From NCBI GenBank assembly GCA_018136815.1, contig CM030940.1, positions 3,536,833 to 3,600,832 on the forward strand: a stretch of DNA of 64,000 bases, read 5' to 3'. The stretch's first letter is position 1; each line of letters starts with the position of its first letter. A program made the position numbers and the translations under genes. The notes under the pieces were generated by a model that was given only the letters and a program-made list of their open reading frames with translations, was not told the DNA's origin and did not search any database. The stretch comes from Isochrysis galbana. Its lineage: Eukaryota; Haptophyta; Isochrysidales; Isochrysidaceae. Shown piece after piece: positions 21,378-36,339 of this stretch.

Positions 21378-23166
21378 TGTTACGGATGCCCTGCCCCTTC
21401 GTCCTCTCCCGTATTTACTTTCTAAGTCCTGTGGGGTTTCCCTCTCTTCTCTCTCCCTTCACGTGAGGAGAGGCGACGACGGGCCTCCTCTCTTCTTTTC
21501 TCTTTCCTCTCTTGCTCTTGCTCTTGCTCACTCCCCCTTTTGCGCGTATCCCGTTACGTTAGTTATCTACGTGTTACCGTGAATGTGCGTGTGATAGTGG
21601 CGTGAGAGAATTGTAAGAGGACTTTTTATCCGGTTCTGTTCTGGAGAGATCGCGAGCGATGGCGTCGCTCTCTCTCCTCTCGGCCGCCCTGGTCACCATG
21701 ATGGTGCCAGGGCGATAACCCCCTGATACCGAAGAAAAAGGACTGAGGGGGGAGCTGAGAGGGGAGTGGTTAGTGGGGCAAGGGCGACGTCTCTGGGTGC
21801 CCGGAAGTAGGGAGAGATCGTAACATGTAGGTATCTTCAAGAGTTTTTTTAGCAGATGAATGGATGGACGAATGAGCAGATTGTTTTGTAGTATACGGTG
21901 TAGAAGGTAGGGCCTCCCGAGTAGAAGCCGTCCCACTCTGCCCGTCGCGATCCTCACGCGCGAGCGTCCGTGGCTTTTGACGAAGCGGAGAGAGAGGCGG
22001 GGGGGGGGGAGGGGGGCGGGCGAGGGGGGTACTTTGATAGGGAAAAGGAGAGGAGAGAGAGAAACCAGGAGGTGGAGGAGGGAGAGGGAAACGTGCGAGG
22101 AAGAGGGGCGGGGGCAGAGGGAAGTTATGGGAGAAAAGACGCGAGAGGGCGGCTGTGGAAATTAAGCGAAGAGATGACTTGGTGAGAGGGTACTCACGAG
22201 CCGCGGGGAGAGAGGAGGAGAGAGAGTGAGAGAGAGCAAGAAGCTTTAGATCAGAGAGCATCAGAGAGACGAGAGACGAGCGAGGAAGAGGGAAGCGGAG
22301 TGGGGGGGCGGTTGATGAGAGCGGCGGTCCTTTATCATTTACGACGAGGAAGAGAAGGAGGAGTGGATTTGATCTGAGTACTCCACGTGAAGATTCGACC
22401 TCTCTCACGTGGATTGTTGATGAGGGGGGGGGGGAGGGGGGGGGGGGGGGGGGGAGAGAGAGAGAGAGAGAGAGAGAGAGACCCGGGGGCGGGGTGTGAG
22501 GAGGGGGGAGCGGGGGGGGGGGGGAGGCGGGGGGGGAGGGTTCTCGGTGGGTGGGAAGAGGGTAGCGAGAGAGCCAAAAGAACGAGCCCTGCGTACGTTA
22601 GATTTGGGTGGAAGGGGCAGCCGAGCGAGATGGATGGCAAGAAGACTGGGAAGGGCGAGGAGAGAGAGAGCGCGAGGAGGGAAGAGAGGGAGAGAAGATC
22701 GGCCGACATCCATCCTCTCTGCTCTATTTCTTTGCCCCTACTCCTTCATCCTCTCTCCCTCCCTCCCCCCTCTCTCCATCATTTCTCCCTCTCTCCCCCG
22801 GACAGGCACCGAGAGAGAAGTGAGAACGTCGCTTCATCCTCTCGGAAAGATAGATGAGAGAGAGAGGTAGAGAGAGGCAAAACAACCGAGAGCACCGTGA
22901 CCGGTCGTCGGCCGGCCTCTTCCTCCCTCTCTCTCTCTCCTCCCCCTGCTCTCTCTCCCGCCTCTCGCCCCCCCCCCCCCTTCCCTCTCGCACTCCCCCC
23001 CCCTCCCTCTCCCCTGTCCTCTGCGCGCTCCTTTAGCTTATCCTACCACCCACTCCCGCCCCTTCGCTCCTTCCCTTCTCTCCGCCCCCCTTCCCCCCCC
23101 TCCCCTCCCCCATCGTTCCCGCCCTCTCCCATCGCCACGGTGGCCTCACTCGCCGCCGCCGGCCGC
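21378..23166. repeat. Probable 3' LTR start, then long low-complexity purine/pyrimidine tracts
   Basis: 21378 to about 21600 may be LTR. From 21980 to 22300 and 22420 to 22720 the + strand is GA/G-rich with a (GA)n run near 22455-22482. From 22725 to 23130 it switches to CT/C-rich. Many overlapping frames result, none with real protein character. The CT-rich part lies directly upstream of the PP2C gene. Confidence 0.55.
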
Positions 23167-25460
23167 ATGTTCTCCAGAAGGGTGCAGGTAAGAGAACGGG
23201 CGGGAGGAGAGAAAGAGGGAGGGAGAGGAGTAGGGAGGGAGAGAGGCAAAAGGAGGGGAGGGAGGGAGTGTGAAAAGAGAGTGGGGGAGGGGGACGGGGG
23301 GGGGGGAAGCGGGGAGAGGAAGCGAGCGCTGGGGAGGATCAGTGGTTCCCTTCCCCCGAACTCCAGCCACTCAAGCCTCTTTCATCCATGCGCACGTCGC
23401 TCCCCTCTCCCCTCCCGGTCTTCCTCCCCTCCTCTCCCCCCCCCCCCCCCACCTCCCCGCACCTCTCTTGGGCGAATGGAGTGAGGGATGAGAGCCAGGA
23501 GCATGAGATTGTGGGCAGAGCGTGGACAGAGCGTCGGGCATAAGCTGGCTCGCCTGCGCATGAAGCCGTGCGGCCGATGCTGAACGCTGTCCTCCTTGCA
23601 CGTTAGGCGGCCGCAACTCGTGGTGTGAGCTATGGAGCGTCGAGTCTGCAGGGTCGGCGGCCATCACAGGAGGATAGATACACAGCGGTCGAGCAGCTCT
23701 CGCCTGGATGCGCCCTCTATGCAGTGTACGACGGGCATGGGGGAGACGTGAGTCAGCACATATAAGCACCCTTGCAGGCACTAGCCGGGAGCGTCACGCC
23801 ACTGAAATGGATTCTTAGGGTGTGGAGGGGAAGGCACGCCGTCATACACACGAAGCGGAGCTGCAGGCTTCGAGGCAAAGCCAACACGGGAGCATACGCA
23901 GCGCTGCTCGGCCCATTATTTCCCACGCGCCTGCAGATCGCAGCAGCTCAAAGTGTACCTGCTTGTGCCCTCTCTCTCGTGAGGAGGTCTCAGGTATCTC
24001 GTAGGTGTCCTGCTGAGAGGCAAGCCTCGGCCACAACCACCTCCAATTCGCTCACCTTGCCCTCCCTAATGCTTGGCCTCAGCGCGCCGCTGTGTACGCG
24101 AATGAAGTGATGGCAGACCGTGTGCTGAAGAGCGATGGGTTCAAGCTGAAGGATCACTGTGCCGCATTGGAGGCCAGCTTTGAGCAGGTGGAGAAGGAAT
24201 TCCTTGGCTTAGCCGAACGGGATGGCCTGAGCGATGGTACCACCGCCGTCGTGGCACTAGTTCAGGCAGATAGACTCACTGTGGCGCATGTGGGAGACTC
24301 GCGGGGGGTGCTCTGTCGCAATGGGAACGCTCTCGCGCTCACGCAGGACCACAAGCCGGAGATTGCTGCAGAGCGGTGCGCTTGCTGGAAATGGCCATCT
24401 TCGCCCCATGCTCATCCACACGCCCGATTCGCACTTTCATCCACTTCTCACGGTCCTTGGAATGGATGCGGCAGGCGGCGGATCGAGGCTTTGGGCGGCT
24501 TCGTGTCCTACATTGGCTGCTGGCGCGCGATGGGCATCCTGGCTATGAGCCGGGCGATCGGCGACCTCTTCTTGAAACCATATGTATCCGCCAAGCCGGA
24601 TGTCTCAACCATGTCGATCGGTCCCACAGATGAGTTCATTGTGCTTGCGAGCGACGGGGTTTTCGATGTCTTCGATAACGACCAGGCGAGCGATTTGCAT
24701 GGGCCTGGAGACCGCGGCGGCCGCGATTCCCGTGTGCCCCGGCTATCCTGCTCTCGCGGTCCTGCCTATACCCTCGTCGTGCGATTTCTTAACACAACCG
24801 TTCGACCTTTGCGCTCGCGGCTGTCAGGTTGTGCGCATAGTCCGTGCCGCTGACGATCCGCAGCACGCAGCCAGCTTGCTCACCAAGTCTGCGCTTGCGG
24901 CAGGGTCACTTGACAACATCACTGCTATTGTGGTTGCTCTGCGTGGGTATAAGCCTAGGCAATTGGACGGGCCACGCTCGCCAGCAGAAGAACCTCGTGG
25001 CGTACTCGCTTCCTCCGCTCGCGACAAGGCGGCGTGGTCCGACCGTTCGAACTCTGTATACTCGGCCCTTTGCGCCGCTTCCGCTTCCGCTTACTCAGCC
25101 GCTGCTGTCGTCAACGCTGCATCGTCAGTCGCATATTCGGCAGTTTCCCGCGCCGTGTCTGCTTATTCCGTTGCCGAGGCGGTACCTGCGTACCCCGCCT
25201 CAATGGGTCTTCTGGACGTAGCTCTCGCAGGGTTCGTCCCTAGTAGTGGCGCAGAGGGGCATCACCTAGCCAATAGCCAGCAGAGGTTGCGCGAGCTCGT
25301 CCCTGAACTATCGCGGCGAGTTTGCGGCGGACTTGCGCGTGGAACGGTGAGCTTGCCTGCGTCGACGGCGCATGCATTGACCGTTGAGCGCACACGATCA
25401 CTGTGGGAGACGCGGTTTGAGTCGTGGCACGGCGCGTTCGAGGCCATTGAGGGATGCTAA
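23167..25460 (+). CDS. PP2C-family Ser/Thr protein phosphatase
   Basis: Exons 23167-23187, 23607-23747, 24083-24375, 24475-24685 and 24828-25460 total 1299 nt (432 aa) in a consistent phase. PP2C motifs in order: YGASSLQGRRPSQEDRY (residues 16-32; metal-site Glu29 and Asp30), YAVYDGHGGDRAA (Asp49, Gly50), GLSDGTTAVVALV (102-114), LTVAHVGDSRGVL, LTQDHKPE, GILAMSRAIGD, EFIVLASDGVFDV (Asp near 212) and AGSLDNITAIVV (Asp251). All metal ligands expected of an active enzyme are present. The C-terminal 150 residues are Ala/Ser/Tyr-rich with no domain seen. The first exon encodes only seven residues and is the least certain. The fourth intron is best modelled as GC-AG (24686-24827), giving DNDQ joined to VVRIVRAADD. 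Expected role: Mg/Mn-dependent dephosphorylation in signalling. Confidence 0.88.
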
Positions 25461-26158
25461 ATTTAGCCGGTCTAGGACCGGGACACGGCTATTCGAGATG
25501 AGCGACCGGCCTTGCCTTTCCGTAGCAACGCCTTTGGATGCGCCGCTTCGGCAACCTCGTCTCCCGCAATGGTGCACTGGTGATGAGATTCTCTTGTAGT
25601 GAACAATCTCTGAGCGAGCTGTCCTGGAGGGGAGCGAAGTTGGAAAATATACGAGGAGTCGCGAGTGTCGATAGTAGCGACGAGCTGTCGCGTGATGGCA
25701 TTCTCGTTCGTGGAAGGGCCCTACCGATCTTTTGATGTGCATCCCCGGAGAAGGCGAACACTCCTAGATCGGAACTGGGCCTCCGCGTGGCCAAGGAATC
25801 TTTCACCAATGCCGCATGGGAGGAGCGTTTCTCCCATGCGGCGCATGCGCCAACGGGCGTGCCGGGAAGGTGCTTCGTTCGCGATGTTTGTGACATGTGA
25901 GGGACATCTGCTTTTGATGGTTGTCCGTGTGCAGAGCAGTGTGTTCGAGACGGTGATAGGCGTTCTCATTGCACTATCAGCGCGGTAAGTGTGCGCATGT
26001 GATTTGTGATGCCTGTCTGTGGAAGTGAGCGTGAGCTAAGGACATGCATGTATTGAGTGCGCCTGCGCGACGTTGGCACAGGCGCAATTTGCTGCTCATT
26101 GCTTGCATTGTTGTATGCATGTATGTGTGACCCCCCAGGAGCCAACGCCCCCCAGGAG
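25461..26158. other. Spacer with no recognised gene
   Basis: Short frames on both strands show no domain. The GATCGGGAG- and CGCATGGGAG-like words around 25770-25850 hint at small inverted motifs. Nothing else is supported. Confidence 0.4.
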
Positions 26159-26160
26159 CT

Positions 26161-26480
26161 ACAATATCGGGGGGCCCCGAGAGCTATCGGGGGGAAATTT
26201 TCTCCCGATCGCCAACAGCCCCACCGAGAGCTACCGGGGGACCGAGAAAATCCCCCGAGAGCTATTGCTATTGGGAGATTGCTCATGGGGGGTGCCGTAA
26301 GCGGATTCCCCAGTAGCTACAATATCGGGGGGCCCCGAGAGCTATCGGGGGGAAATTTTCTCCCGATCGCCAACAGCCCCACCGAGAGCTACCGGGGGAC
26401 CGAGAAAATCCCCCGAGAGCTATTGCTATTGGGAGATTGCTCATGGGGGGTGCCGTAAGCGGATTCCCCAGTAGCTATCG
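26161..26480. repeat. 158-bp direct duplication plus related fragments
   Basis: A block beginning ACAATATCGGGGGGCCCCGA at 26161 is repeated almost exactly at 26319 (period 158). A third, diverged partial copy lies at about 26470-26515, and related AGCTACTGGGGG / CCCGATAGCAAACGGG words lie at 26890-26940, beyond the CT microsatellite. Each unit is itself built from GAGAGCTAYCGGGGG-like words. Confidence 0.85.
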
Positions 26481-26514
26481 GGGGGATATGAAATCCCCAA
26501 AGAGCAAACGGGGG

Positions 26515-28419
<1,905 letters not shown>

Positions 28420-30386
28420 CTAGATATGAGCGTACCGGCCGTTGCGTTCTTTGACGAAGCTCCCAGCGGACATTGACGGCTGTGTACGGCTCGGCTCGCT
28501 GGCGTTGCTGTTAGCGAGAGAACCAAACGCCGCAGCGGTAGTTGGAGCCTGAGGTTTGGGTGGTTCGAGCGTTGCGGACGTCGAGGGCGAGTGAGCGAGA
28601 CGCTGCAAGCTCGCTCCAGCCCCGCTAGGTAAAGGAGATGCCGATGTGCTTTCCAGTGACGAGTCCGCCGATGACCGGGTATCGTGCACCCTCTCGGTCG
28701 GTGCAAAGGCACGAAGGGGTGGCGGCGGCGGCAGCAAGGCGCCATCTGCAGCAGCCTGAGCTTGTTGTATCTGTGTCCGCTCGCGCACTTGCAATTGCTC
28801 GGCCTGCACCGCCAGTGCGCGGCGCATCTCCTTCTGCTTGAGCTCCGCGTCTCGTAGGGCTGTCCGCAGCAGAGCCACCGTGCCCTCAGAGGTCTTTTGC
28901 ACCTGATTGGGGAGGGGCATCGGCGAATGAGCATGGCCCGCGGCAGCCTTCTTTGAGTTGTGCCGACGGGCATCTATGTGGCGGGCTAGAAGTGCGAGCA
29001 GTCTCGATTTGGTACCTGCCGCAGCTTCGCCTCGGCCTCCCTCTTCTCATTCATGGCGGCTGCCAGAGCGGTGCGAGCCTCCAACGCCTCCTTCTCCAAT
29101 TTGGACGATACGGGCGTCGTGATGTTCTCGCTGGCCCGGCGTGCACGCGCAGCCGCTGCGAGCATCCCGTGCGACGCCGCACGCGCAGTCTCCTCTGCCA
29201 GCCGCACTCGGTGCTCCATCGCACTCAGCTCCTCTGCTCGGAAGCCTTCGGCAGCACATAGTGCACCCTCCACGTTTCGTAATTCCGCGCACAGCAAGAC
29301 CACCTCTGCCTCTCTGCGCATACTCGCCTTGCTCACATCTCCACCGCTGCCGCTGCCGGCCTGCACGGCTGCCACCCCTCGCGTCACCGGGGTCGCATGC
29401 ACCTCTGTCTTCGGCGTGTGGACACCGCCGGCGTGGAGGGCGCGCTTCGTGCTCGCAGTGGCGCGAGCGTGAGCTGCGGCGTGGGCCTGCTGCGTGGCAG
29501 CCACCTGCTGCTCAAGCCGATGCTTGAGCATCTCGATCAGCTTGACGCCCTGCTCGCACTGTGCCTCCAGCTCTGCCACCCGCTGCCGAAGGGCAGGCTC
29601 CTCCGACAATGTTAGGTTTGCAGCGGAGGGAGTTTCGCCCTCAGGCGGTGCGTAGAGGGCAGCCCCACCGCCATTGTCCCCGAGAGCAGCCGCCTCTGCC
29701 ATAGCCCGCAGGCGCATGCACTCCGATTGCAATTCTGACTGGCGCCGCGCCGCTGTCCCCACCTCGGCCTCCGCTTTTGCCTTCGCCTTGTCTGCCATCG
29801 ACTTGGCCGCCTCCAACTCCTTTTGCAGGCGCAGTATAGCGGAAGAGAAATTTTTCTCGCGCTGCGCAGCGACCGCGAGCTCCGCTCTCCGGTCCTCCCT
29901 CCACGTGGCTTCATTGAGGCGTGCCGTCTCCTGCAGATCCTTCACCTGTGTCTGGAGCTCCTTCAGCCGTCCCGCGTCGCGGTTGCGCTGCTGGTGCGCC
30001 TCTAGCGCGTGCTTGCGCGAGCGCTCGACGGCCTCGGCGAGCTGTTTACGCAGCTGCTCGGCGGCGGCCACCGCGTTGACCTCGGCGTCCGTCGCCCGTG
30101 ACGCGGCGGCGCGTGCGGCGGCGAGCTGGTCGACAGTGTGCTGCTCGCGCATCCGCATCAGCGCGTGGCTCGTGCGGAGCGCCTCGTCTGACGTCGTTAG
30201 GAGCATGCACGTGAGCCAGCTGACTCTGCCAAGCTGAGCAGCACCCTCGGCCTCAGGGAGTATGCCGCTCTCAGAGGAGAGAGAGCGGTAGTGCTCGAGC
30301 TTGGAGCGGCAGAGCGTGGCAGTCTCCTTGTAGCTCGCAACTGCTGCCTCTGCCGCACTCTGAAGCTCGTCGAGCATCGAGGACAT
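28420..30386 (-). CDS. Long coiled-coil protein
   Basis: Two exons, 30386-29016 and 28902-28420, join in phase (KLRQ to VQKTSEGTVALLR) to give 617 aa. ATG 30386 (MSSMLDELQSAAEAAVASYK) is preferred over an upstream in-frame ATG at 30554, because the extra residues are Pro/Ser low complexity from a simple repeat. Most of residues 1-500 are Ala/Glu/Arg/Lys heptads (for example AEQLRKQLAEAVERSRKHALEAH and LRQRVAELEAQCEQGVKLIEMLKHRLEQ), a long dimeric coiled coil. The last 100 residues are Pro/Ser/Ala-rich and look disordered. No catalytic or membrane motif is seen. A structural or tethering role (cytoskeleton, basal body, Golgi) is possible but not shown. Confidence 0.75.
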
Positions 30387-31375
<989 letters not shown>

Positions 31376-33289
31376 GCGCGCGGCTTTTTGGAACTCGCTC
31401 ACGTAGTCACGCCGACATCCGCATTCGTTCCCTCACAGCCCGCCTTGCCCGGATGCCCCGTGAGGTCTCAGGTCATTAGGTCACTAGAGCAGGGGCAACT
31501 AAATGTATCCATGAGAGAAGGAGACATAATACTTCTATACAAAAAAGGAGACACGCGGGACCCTAGAAACTATAGGCCCATCACGCTCCTACAAAGCTAC
31601 AAAGTGACTACAAAATATTAGCAAAAGTGCTTACGAATAGACTAAAAAAAGTAATCGGGAACATAATTTCGAAAGACCAGCTGGGCTTCGTCCCGAAACG
31701 TTTGATTGGCGAAGCCACCCACCTGCTACAGCTGACGAACGCTTACCTGGACGAAACGGGGGAACCAGGTCTCCTCCTTGCGCTCGATTGGGAAAAGGCC
31801 TTCGACAGAGTCAATTGGGAATTCTACCACTTGGTTCTCGAAAAGCTAAAGTTCAGAGAGAACTTCAGGAAATATGCGAAGGCCCTCACGAACTCCGAGG
31901 CCAAACCAATCAGATACATAAAGGCGAATGGGGGAAGAAGTTTCCCGTTCAACGTAGCGAGCGGCGTCCCCCAAGGATGCCCGCTCTCTCCATTAGCCTT
32001 CCTCCTGACGGCGGAAGCCCTCACCAGAGTGATAAACGACGACGACGACATAGAGGGCATCATAGTGAACGGAGCCGAACTTAAGATTAGCCAGTTCGCG
32101 GATGACACACAACTCTTAGCGGCGGACTACAACAGCCTAACGCGCTCCCTCAGCTGGGTGGAAAGATACGCGGCAGCCTCGTGCGGCAAACCCAACGACC
32201 TAAAGTTCGAGGGACTTAGGATGGGCTCCTTAAAAAGAAAACGCCCACCAGCGAGTTTCCAAAGATACAAGTGGCTGAAAAGGAACGAATACGCGACCAT
32301 CCTGGGAGTCCCCCTAGGGGGACCCCAGGCCATCAAAGAGTTCTGGCGCAAACTAGCCGACAAGATAGAGAAAAAAACCACCATATACGCACCGATAACG
32401 AATAATCTATCCATACACGGGAAAACGAAGGTAGCTAACTTTCTCATATACTCTATTCCTAGATACTGGCTACAAACGCTTGCAGCCCCAAGATCGTTCC
32501 ACGCAGCGGTAAAAAGATCCGTGGACAGAATCATGTGGACGAACGCGCGCACCGGACGGAGACTACAATGGGTGAAACACCCCGAAATCCCAATCAAAAA
32601 CACTTCGGAGAAAGGGCCCCACTTGGGGCTGGGTCTGCTAGACTGGGGCAACCACGTTAAAGCACTACAGGCCAAATGGATCCTGAACTACCTGGACGCA
32701 CGCCAAGCACAATGGAAGCAAGTGCTAGACGCTTGGTTCTGCCGCACAAACCTGGGAAGAGCAGCGGCTCTTTCGACAATCCCCGCAAACAAACTTACCG
32801 ACGGAATAGCGGGCAAAAGCAAACTTCCTGCGTTATGGAAACAGGCGCTAAACAACATCCGCGAACTAGATCTCACGTCCCTGAAAGTGAGCAGGGAAGG
32901 AGCACTCTCACAACCCATGTGGGGCAGCCCAACGCACCCGGGCCCCAACCAAGCTGAACCCCACGTGGGCAAAGCTATGGAACAAGCTAGAATGCAACGC
33001 CTTACACAACGTCTTCAAAGACCACGAAGCGAGCATACCCTATAGTAGCGAAGAATGCGCGCAATACCTCAGAAACAACGATACGTATATACAATTTCAG
33101 GGAGAATATATCCCAAGGGACAAATTCTTGGAAACATGGGACACACTAGTTAGACACGCCACGGAGACATTGACGACGGCAGAAAGCGCGTCCGAAACGG
33201 AAAGCGCACATCCACGGCGCGATATAACCGGAAACCATCACGACCCGGAGGAACCACAGCCCGAACTACGAATTACGTTAGACGGGGAA
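31376..33289 (+). pseudogene. LINE (non-LTR retrotransposon) reverse transcriptase fragment
   Basis: The RT domain reads across several frames: FWNSLT near 31387, IILLYKKGDTRDPRNYRPI (31528-31582), then after a one-base break at about 31605 LTNRLKKVIGNII, DQLGFVPKR, LLLALDWEKAFDRVNW, ASGVPQGCPLSPLAFLL and the catalytic QFADDTQLL (about 32092-32118). Thumb and connection sequence follows to about 32930, where another frame break moves coding to EECAQYLRNNDTYIQFQ. The fragment stops abruptly at LRITLDGE (33289). Endonuclease is missing and at least two frame breaks are present, so this copy is dead. Its continuation (YYANLKGTWYEAELS...) is found inverted at 36941 and below. Confidence 0.9.
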
Positions 33290-33290
33290 T

Positions 33291-34744
33291 TGTTGTATTC
33301 AGGCCTCTCGGCGTGAATATTTCGGCATGAGCGCGCTCCTTCTGCGTTATATATCGTCTTCTATGTTCGTCGTGGTCACGCAAGGCGTGCCGATTCGGAT
33401 TCTCCGTGGGCTCCAGTCCTGGTTCGCCGATTTTCGTCTCGAAATTCGAAGATTTGAGTTTTATTTTTACCGTTACGGTAATTGTCCACGCGTTTAAGGT
33501 AAGAGATGCAGGTAACAGAACTGGCCCCCCCCCTTCTGCAGTTCCCTCCCCTTCTGCAGTTCCCCTCCCCCCCTCTCTCCATTCTCTGCGTTTCCCTTCT
33601 CTATTCCATGCGTTTCCCGGGGCAAGCCGGGAAAGACACGTGAATGTGAGGGAAAGTTGGGTCAGTACTGTGTTTTCACCCCCCCCTCTGCAGTCCTCCT
33701 TCCCCTCTCTCCATTCCCTGATTTTCTCGGGCCAGGCCGGGAAAAATACGTGAATGTGAGGGAGGATTGGGTCAGTATTGTGATTCCCCCCTCCGCGGTT
33801 CCCCCCCCTTCCGCAACTCTCCTCCCTCCCCTCTCTCCACTCCCTGATTTTCCCGGGCCAGGCCGGGAAAAATACGTGAATGTGAGGGATGATTGGGTCA
33901 GTGTTGCGATCTCACCCCCCTCGGCAGTTTCTCCCCCCCCCCCCCTTTCGCTCCTCCCCTTCCCCTCCGCTGTTCCCCCCCCTCCGCCGTTCCCTTCCCC
34001 CCCTCCGCGCGGTTCCCTGTTGTATTCAGGCCTCTCGGCGTGAATATTTCGGCATGAGCGCGCTCCTTCTGCGTTATATATCGTCTTCTATGTTCGTCGT
34101 GGTCACGCAAGGCGTGCCGATTCGGATTCTCCGTGGGCTCCAGTCCTGGTTCGCCGATTTTCGTCTCGAAATTCGAAGATTTGAGTTTTATTTTTACCGT
34201 TACGGTAATTGTCCACGCGTTTAAGGTAAGAGATGCAGGTAACAGAACTGGCCCCCCCCCTTCTGCAGTTCCCTCCCCTTCTGCAGTTCCCCTCCCCCCC
34301 TCTCTCCATTCTCTGCGTTTCCCTTCTCTATTCCATGCGTTTCCCGGGGCAAGCCGGGAAAGACACGTGAATGTGAGGGAAAGTTGGGTCAGTACTGTGT
34401 TTTCACCCCCCCCTCTGCAGTCCTCCTTCCCCTCTCTCCATTCCCTGATTTTCTCGGGCCAGGCCGGGAAAAATACGTGAATGTGAGGGAGGATTGGGTC
34501 AGTATTGTGATTCCCCCCTCCGCGGTTCCCCCCCCCTTCCGCAACTCTCCTCCCTCCCCTCTCTCCACTCCCTGATTTTCCCGGGCCAGGCCGGGAAAAA
34601 TACGTGAATGTGAGGGAGGATTGGGTCAGTGTTGCGATCTCACCCCCCTCGGCAGTTTCTCCCCCCCCCCCCCCTTTCGCTCCTCCCCTTCCCCTCCGCT
34701 GTTCCCCCCCCTCCGCCGTTCCCTTCCCCCCCCTCCGCGCGGTT
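33291..34744. repeat. Tandem duplication of a 727-bp unit
   Basis: Unit 1 is 33291-34017 and unit 2 is 34018-34744; they are near-identical along their length. Each opens TGTTGTATTCAGGCCTCTCG and contains three or four degenerate subunits of roughly 110-130 bp marked by GGCCAGGCCGGGAAAAATAC and GTGAATGTGAGGGA. The array is pyrimidine-rich on the + strand. It starts exactly where the LINE fragment breaks off. Confidence 0.9.
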
Positions 34745-35514
34745 CCCCCCCCTCCGCGCGCCAAGACGGCGGCCCTTCCCCCCCCTCCGCGCGCCGAGAC
34801 GGCGGCCTTCCCCCCCTCCGCAGATTTCCTTCCCCTCCTCCGCCGCTTCCCCCCCCTCCGCGCGCCGAGACGGCGGCTCTCTTCCGCGTCCGCGCGTTGA
34901 GGCGCCGTCTTCTCTTCCCTCAACCCCCCGCGCGAAAGTCCCCCAGCGCGTCCCTCAGCGTTCCCCAGCGTCCCTCAGCGTCTCCCAGTGTCTCTCAGCG
35001 CCCCCCCCCTGTCCGTCAGCGATGTCCCGCAGCGCGTCTTGCAGCGTCCTTCAGTGTCCTTCTGCGTCCTTCAGCGCTGTCCCGCAGCGCTTCCTTCAGC
35101 GTCCTTCGGCGCTGCCTCGCGAGACTCGAGGCAGGACTCGCGAGGGCACTGGATTTTACTCTGTAGTCCAAAACGGAGTCCGAATTGTGTTTTGACCCCC
35201 CGAGCCCTCGTTCCCTCGCTCTCTCTCTCTCTCTCTTCTTTTTCTGGTGGGCACTCCTGAATCTGCTCACCAGAGGGGGTTCGTTTAACGTATGTTTCCG
35301 GCCTGTCACCGTGAATGTTTGAGTGCAGAGTGTTGATTTGTGTGGTTTTTGAGCCATTGTATCGCCTGTTGGTGACCTGCAGCCCCTGAGTACCCCCAAG
35401 CCCCGAGTCTTCCGAGTCGTCCTTTCGAGTCTACGAGTCCCTACGAGTCCCAAGTAAGCGGTAACTGCTCGCCGCGCCCTTTCTTACATCCTCCGACCCT
35501 CCGGTTCGCGTTCC
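34745..35514. repeat. Diverged pyrimidine-rich repeats
   Basis: Iterated CCCCCTCCGCGCGCCRAGACGGCGG units (34740-34880), then CAGCGTCCYTCAG-type words (34940-35110), a short CT run at 35216-35235 and unique-looking sequence to 35514. No gene is seen. Confidence 0.6.
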
Positions 35515-36335
35515 GTGCCTCTCTCCCGTCCATCTCTCATGCCCGTCATTTGCCCTCCCCGTTCTTCCGATGAGCCCGTTCCGGGCTCCCCGGATGGACC
35601 GTGCGCCGCGCTAGCCGCCGGTGCGCCTCCGCGGCTCGTTTCCAATGAGGAAACGAGCTTCGCTCCGACAAGCACAAAATCGGCGCTCGCGCCTTCGGCC
35701 GTCGCCCCTCCGAGTTTCCAAGGTGGAGAGGACCTTTCATCCCCCGCCCAAGAATCACCCGATGCCCCATCCGAACCCGAGCCACCCAAGCCACCCCAAG
35801 CCGAGGTTGGAGCTCCAAAGAGCTCCGCCTCTCCCCTTGAAGAACTCCTCCTTCCAGCACCGCCCAAGTCCGCCCAAGTGGCGCCTCCGCCCACCGAAGC
35901 CGCGCCAACCCCGTGTGGCCCCGACTTCACTCCCCTCACGGGAGCGGGCATCGCACCACCCGTAGCCGAAGACCCACCGCCGGTCTTCGCGCTACTTTCT
36001 TTCGCCGATCCGTTGCCAAGTGTCCATACCTCCCTCGCTCCCTCCGTGGTGAGCGCGGCGGACGACGCCGCCTCCGTGCGATCGGTCCCCCCGTTCGACC
36101 CCCCGCCTTACGAAGAATACGTCCCGCCACCCCGATCGGGATATTGGCATGGGCGCCAAAATTCAGTCGCCTCGCCGCCGGCTCCGAAAGCGATATACGT
36201 ACTATACCTATTAGCGTGGAGATATATACTCACGGACTTCTATAGGATACACTACGACGGCATAAAATTCTCGGAAGAATCAATACTAATAAGAATAATA
36301 GAGAGATACACCATACTAAGCAAAGCACTCCTCTC
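35515..36335 (+). pseudogene. Pro/Ser-rich ORF fused to a LINE-like C-terminal tail
   Basis: The frame starts MPLSRPSLMPVICPP and runs as a Pro/Ala/Ser-rich acidic segment (35515-36190), like ORF1/gag-type leaders of LINEs. It then changes at about 36190 to a well-folded-looking tail, AIYVLYLLAWRYILTDFYRI (36190-36249), followed by HYDGIKFSEESILIRIIERY. Past about 36335 it runs antisense into the inverted LINE fragment. I read this as a 5' ORF joined to the last part of a LINE ORF by a large internal deletion. The tail's identity as LINE is inferred from position and composition, not from a recognised motif. Confidence 0.4.
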
Positions 36336-36339
36336 CGCG

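Noticed and set aside
21660-21730. Copia primer-binding site in inverted orientation (GGTATCAGGGGG on the minus strand)
   Set aside because: The match to the usual methionine-tRNA site is partial and the orientation conflicts with the pol remnant upstream.
23270-23781. Minus-strand 136-codon ORF over the PP2C second exon
   Set aside because: Antisense to a clear PP2C exon; no domain.
33291-34744. Pair of LTRs
   Set aside because: The copies are head-to-tail with no internal retroelement, and the ends lack a convincing TG...CA with a primer site.
33898-34923. 341-codon Gly/Arg-rich minus-strand ORF
   Set aside because: Lies across the 727-bp tandem duplication and is antisense of C-rich repeats; no protein character.
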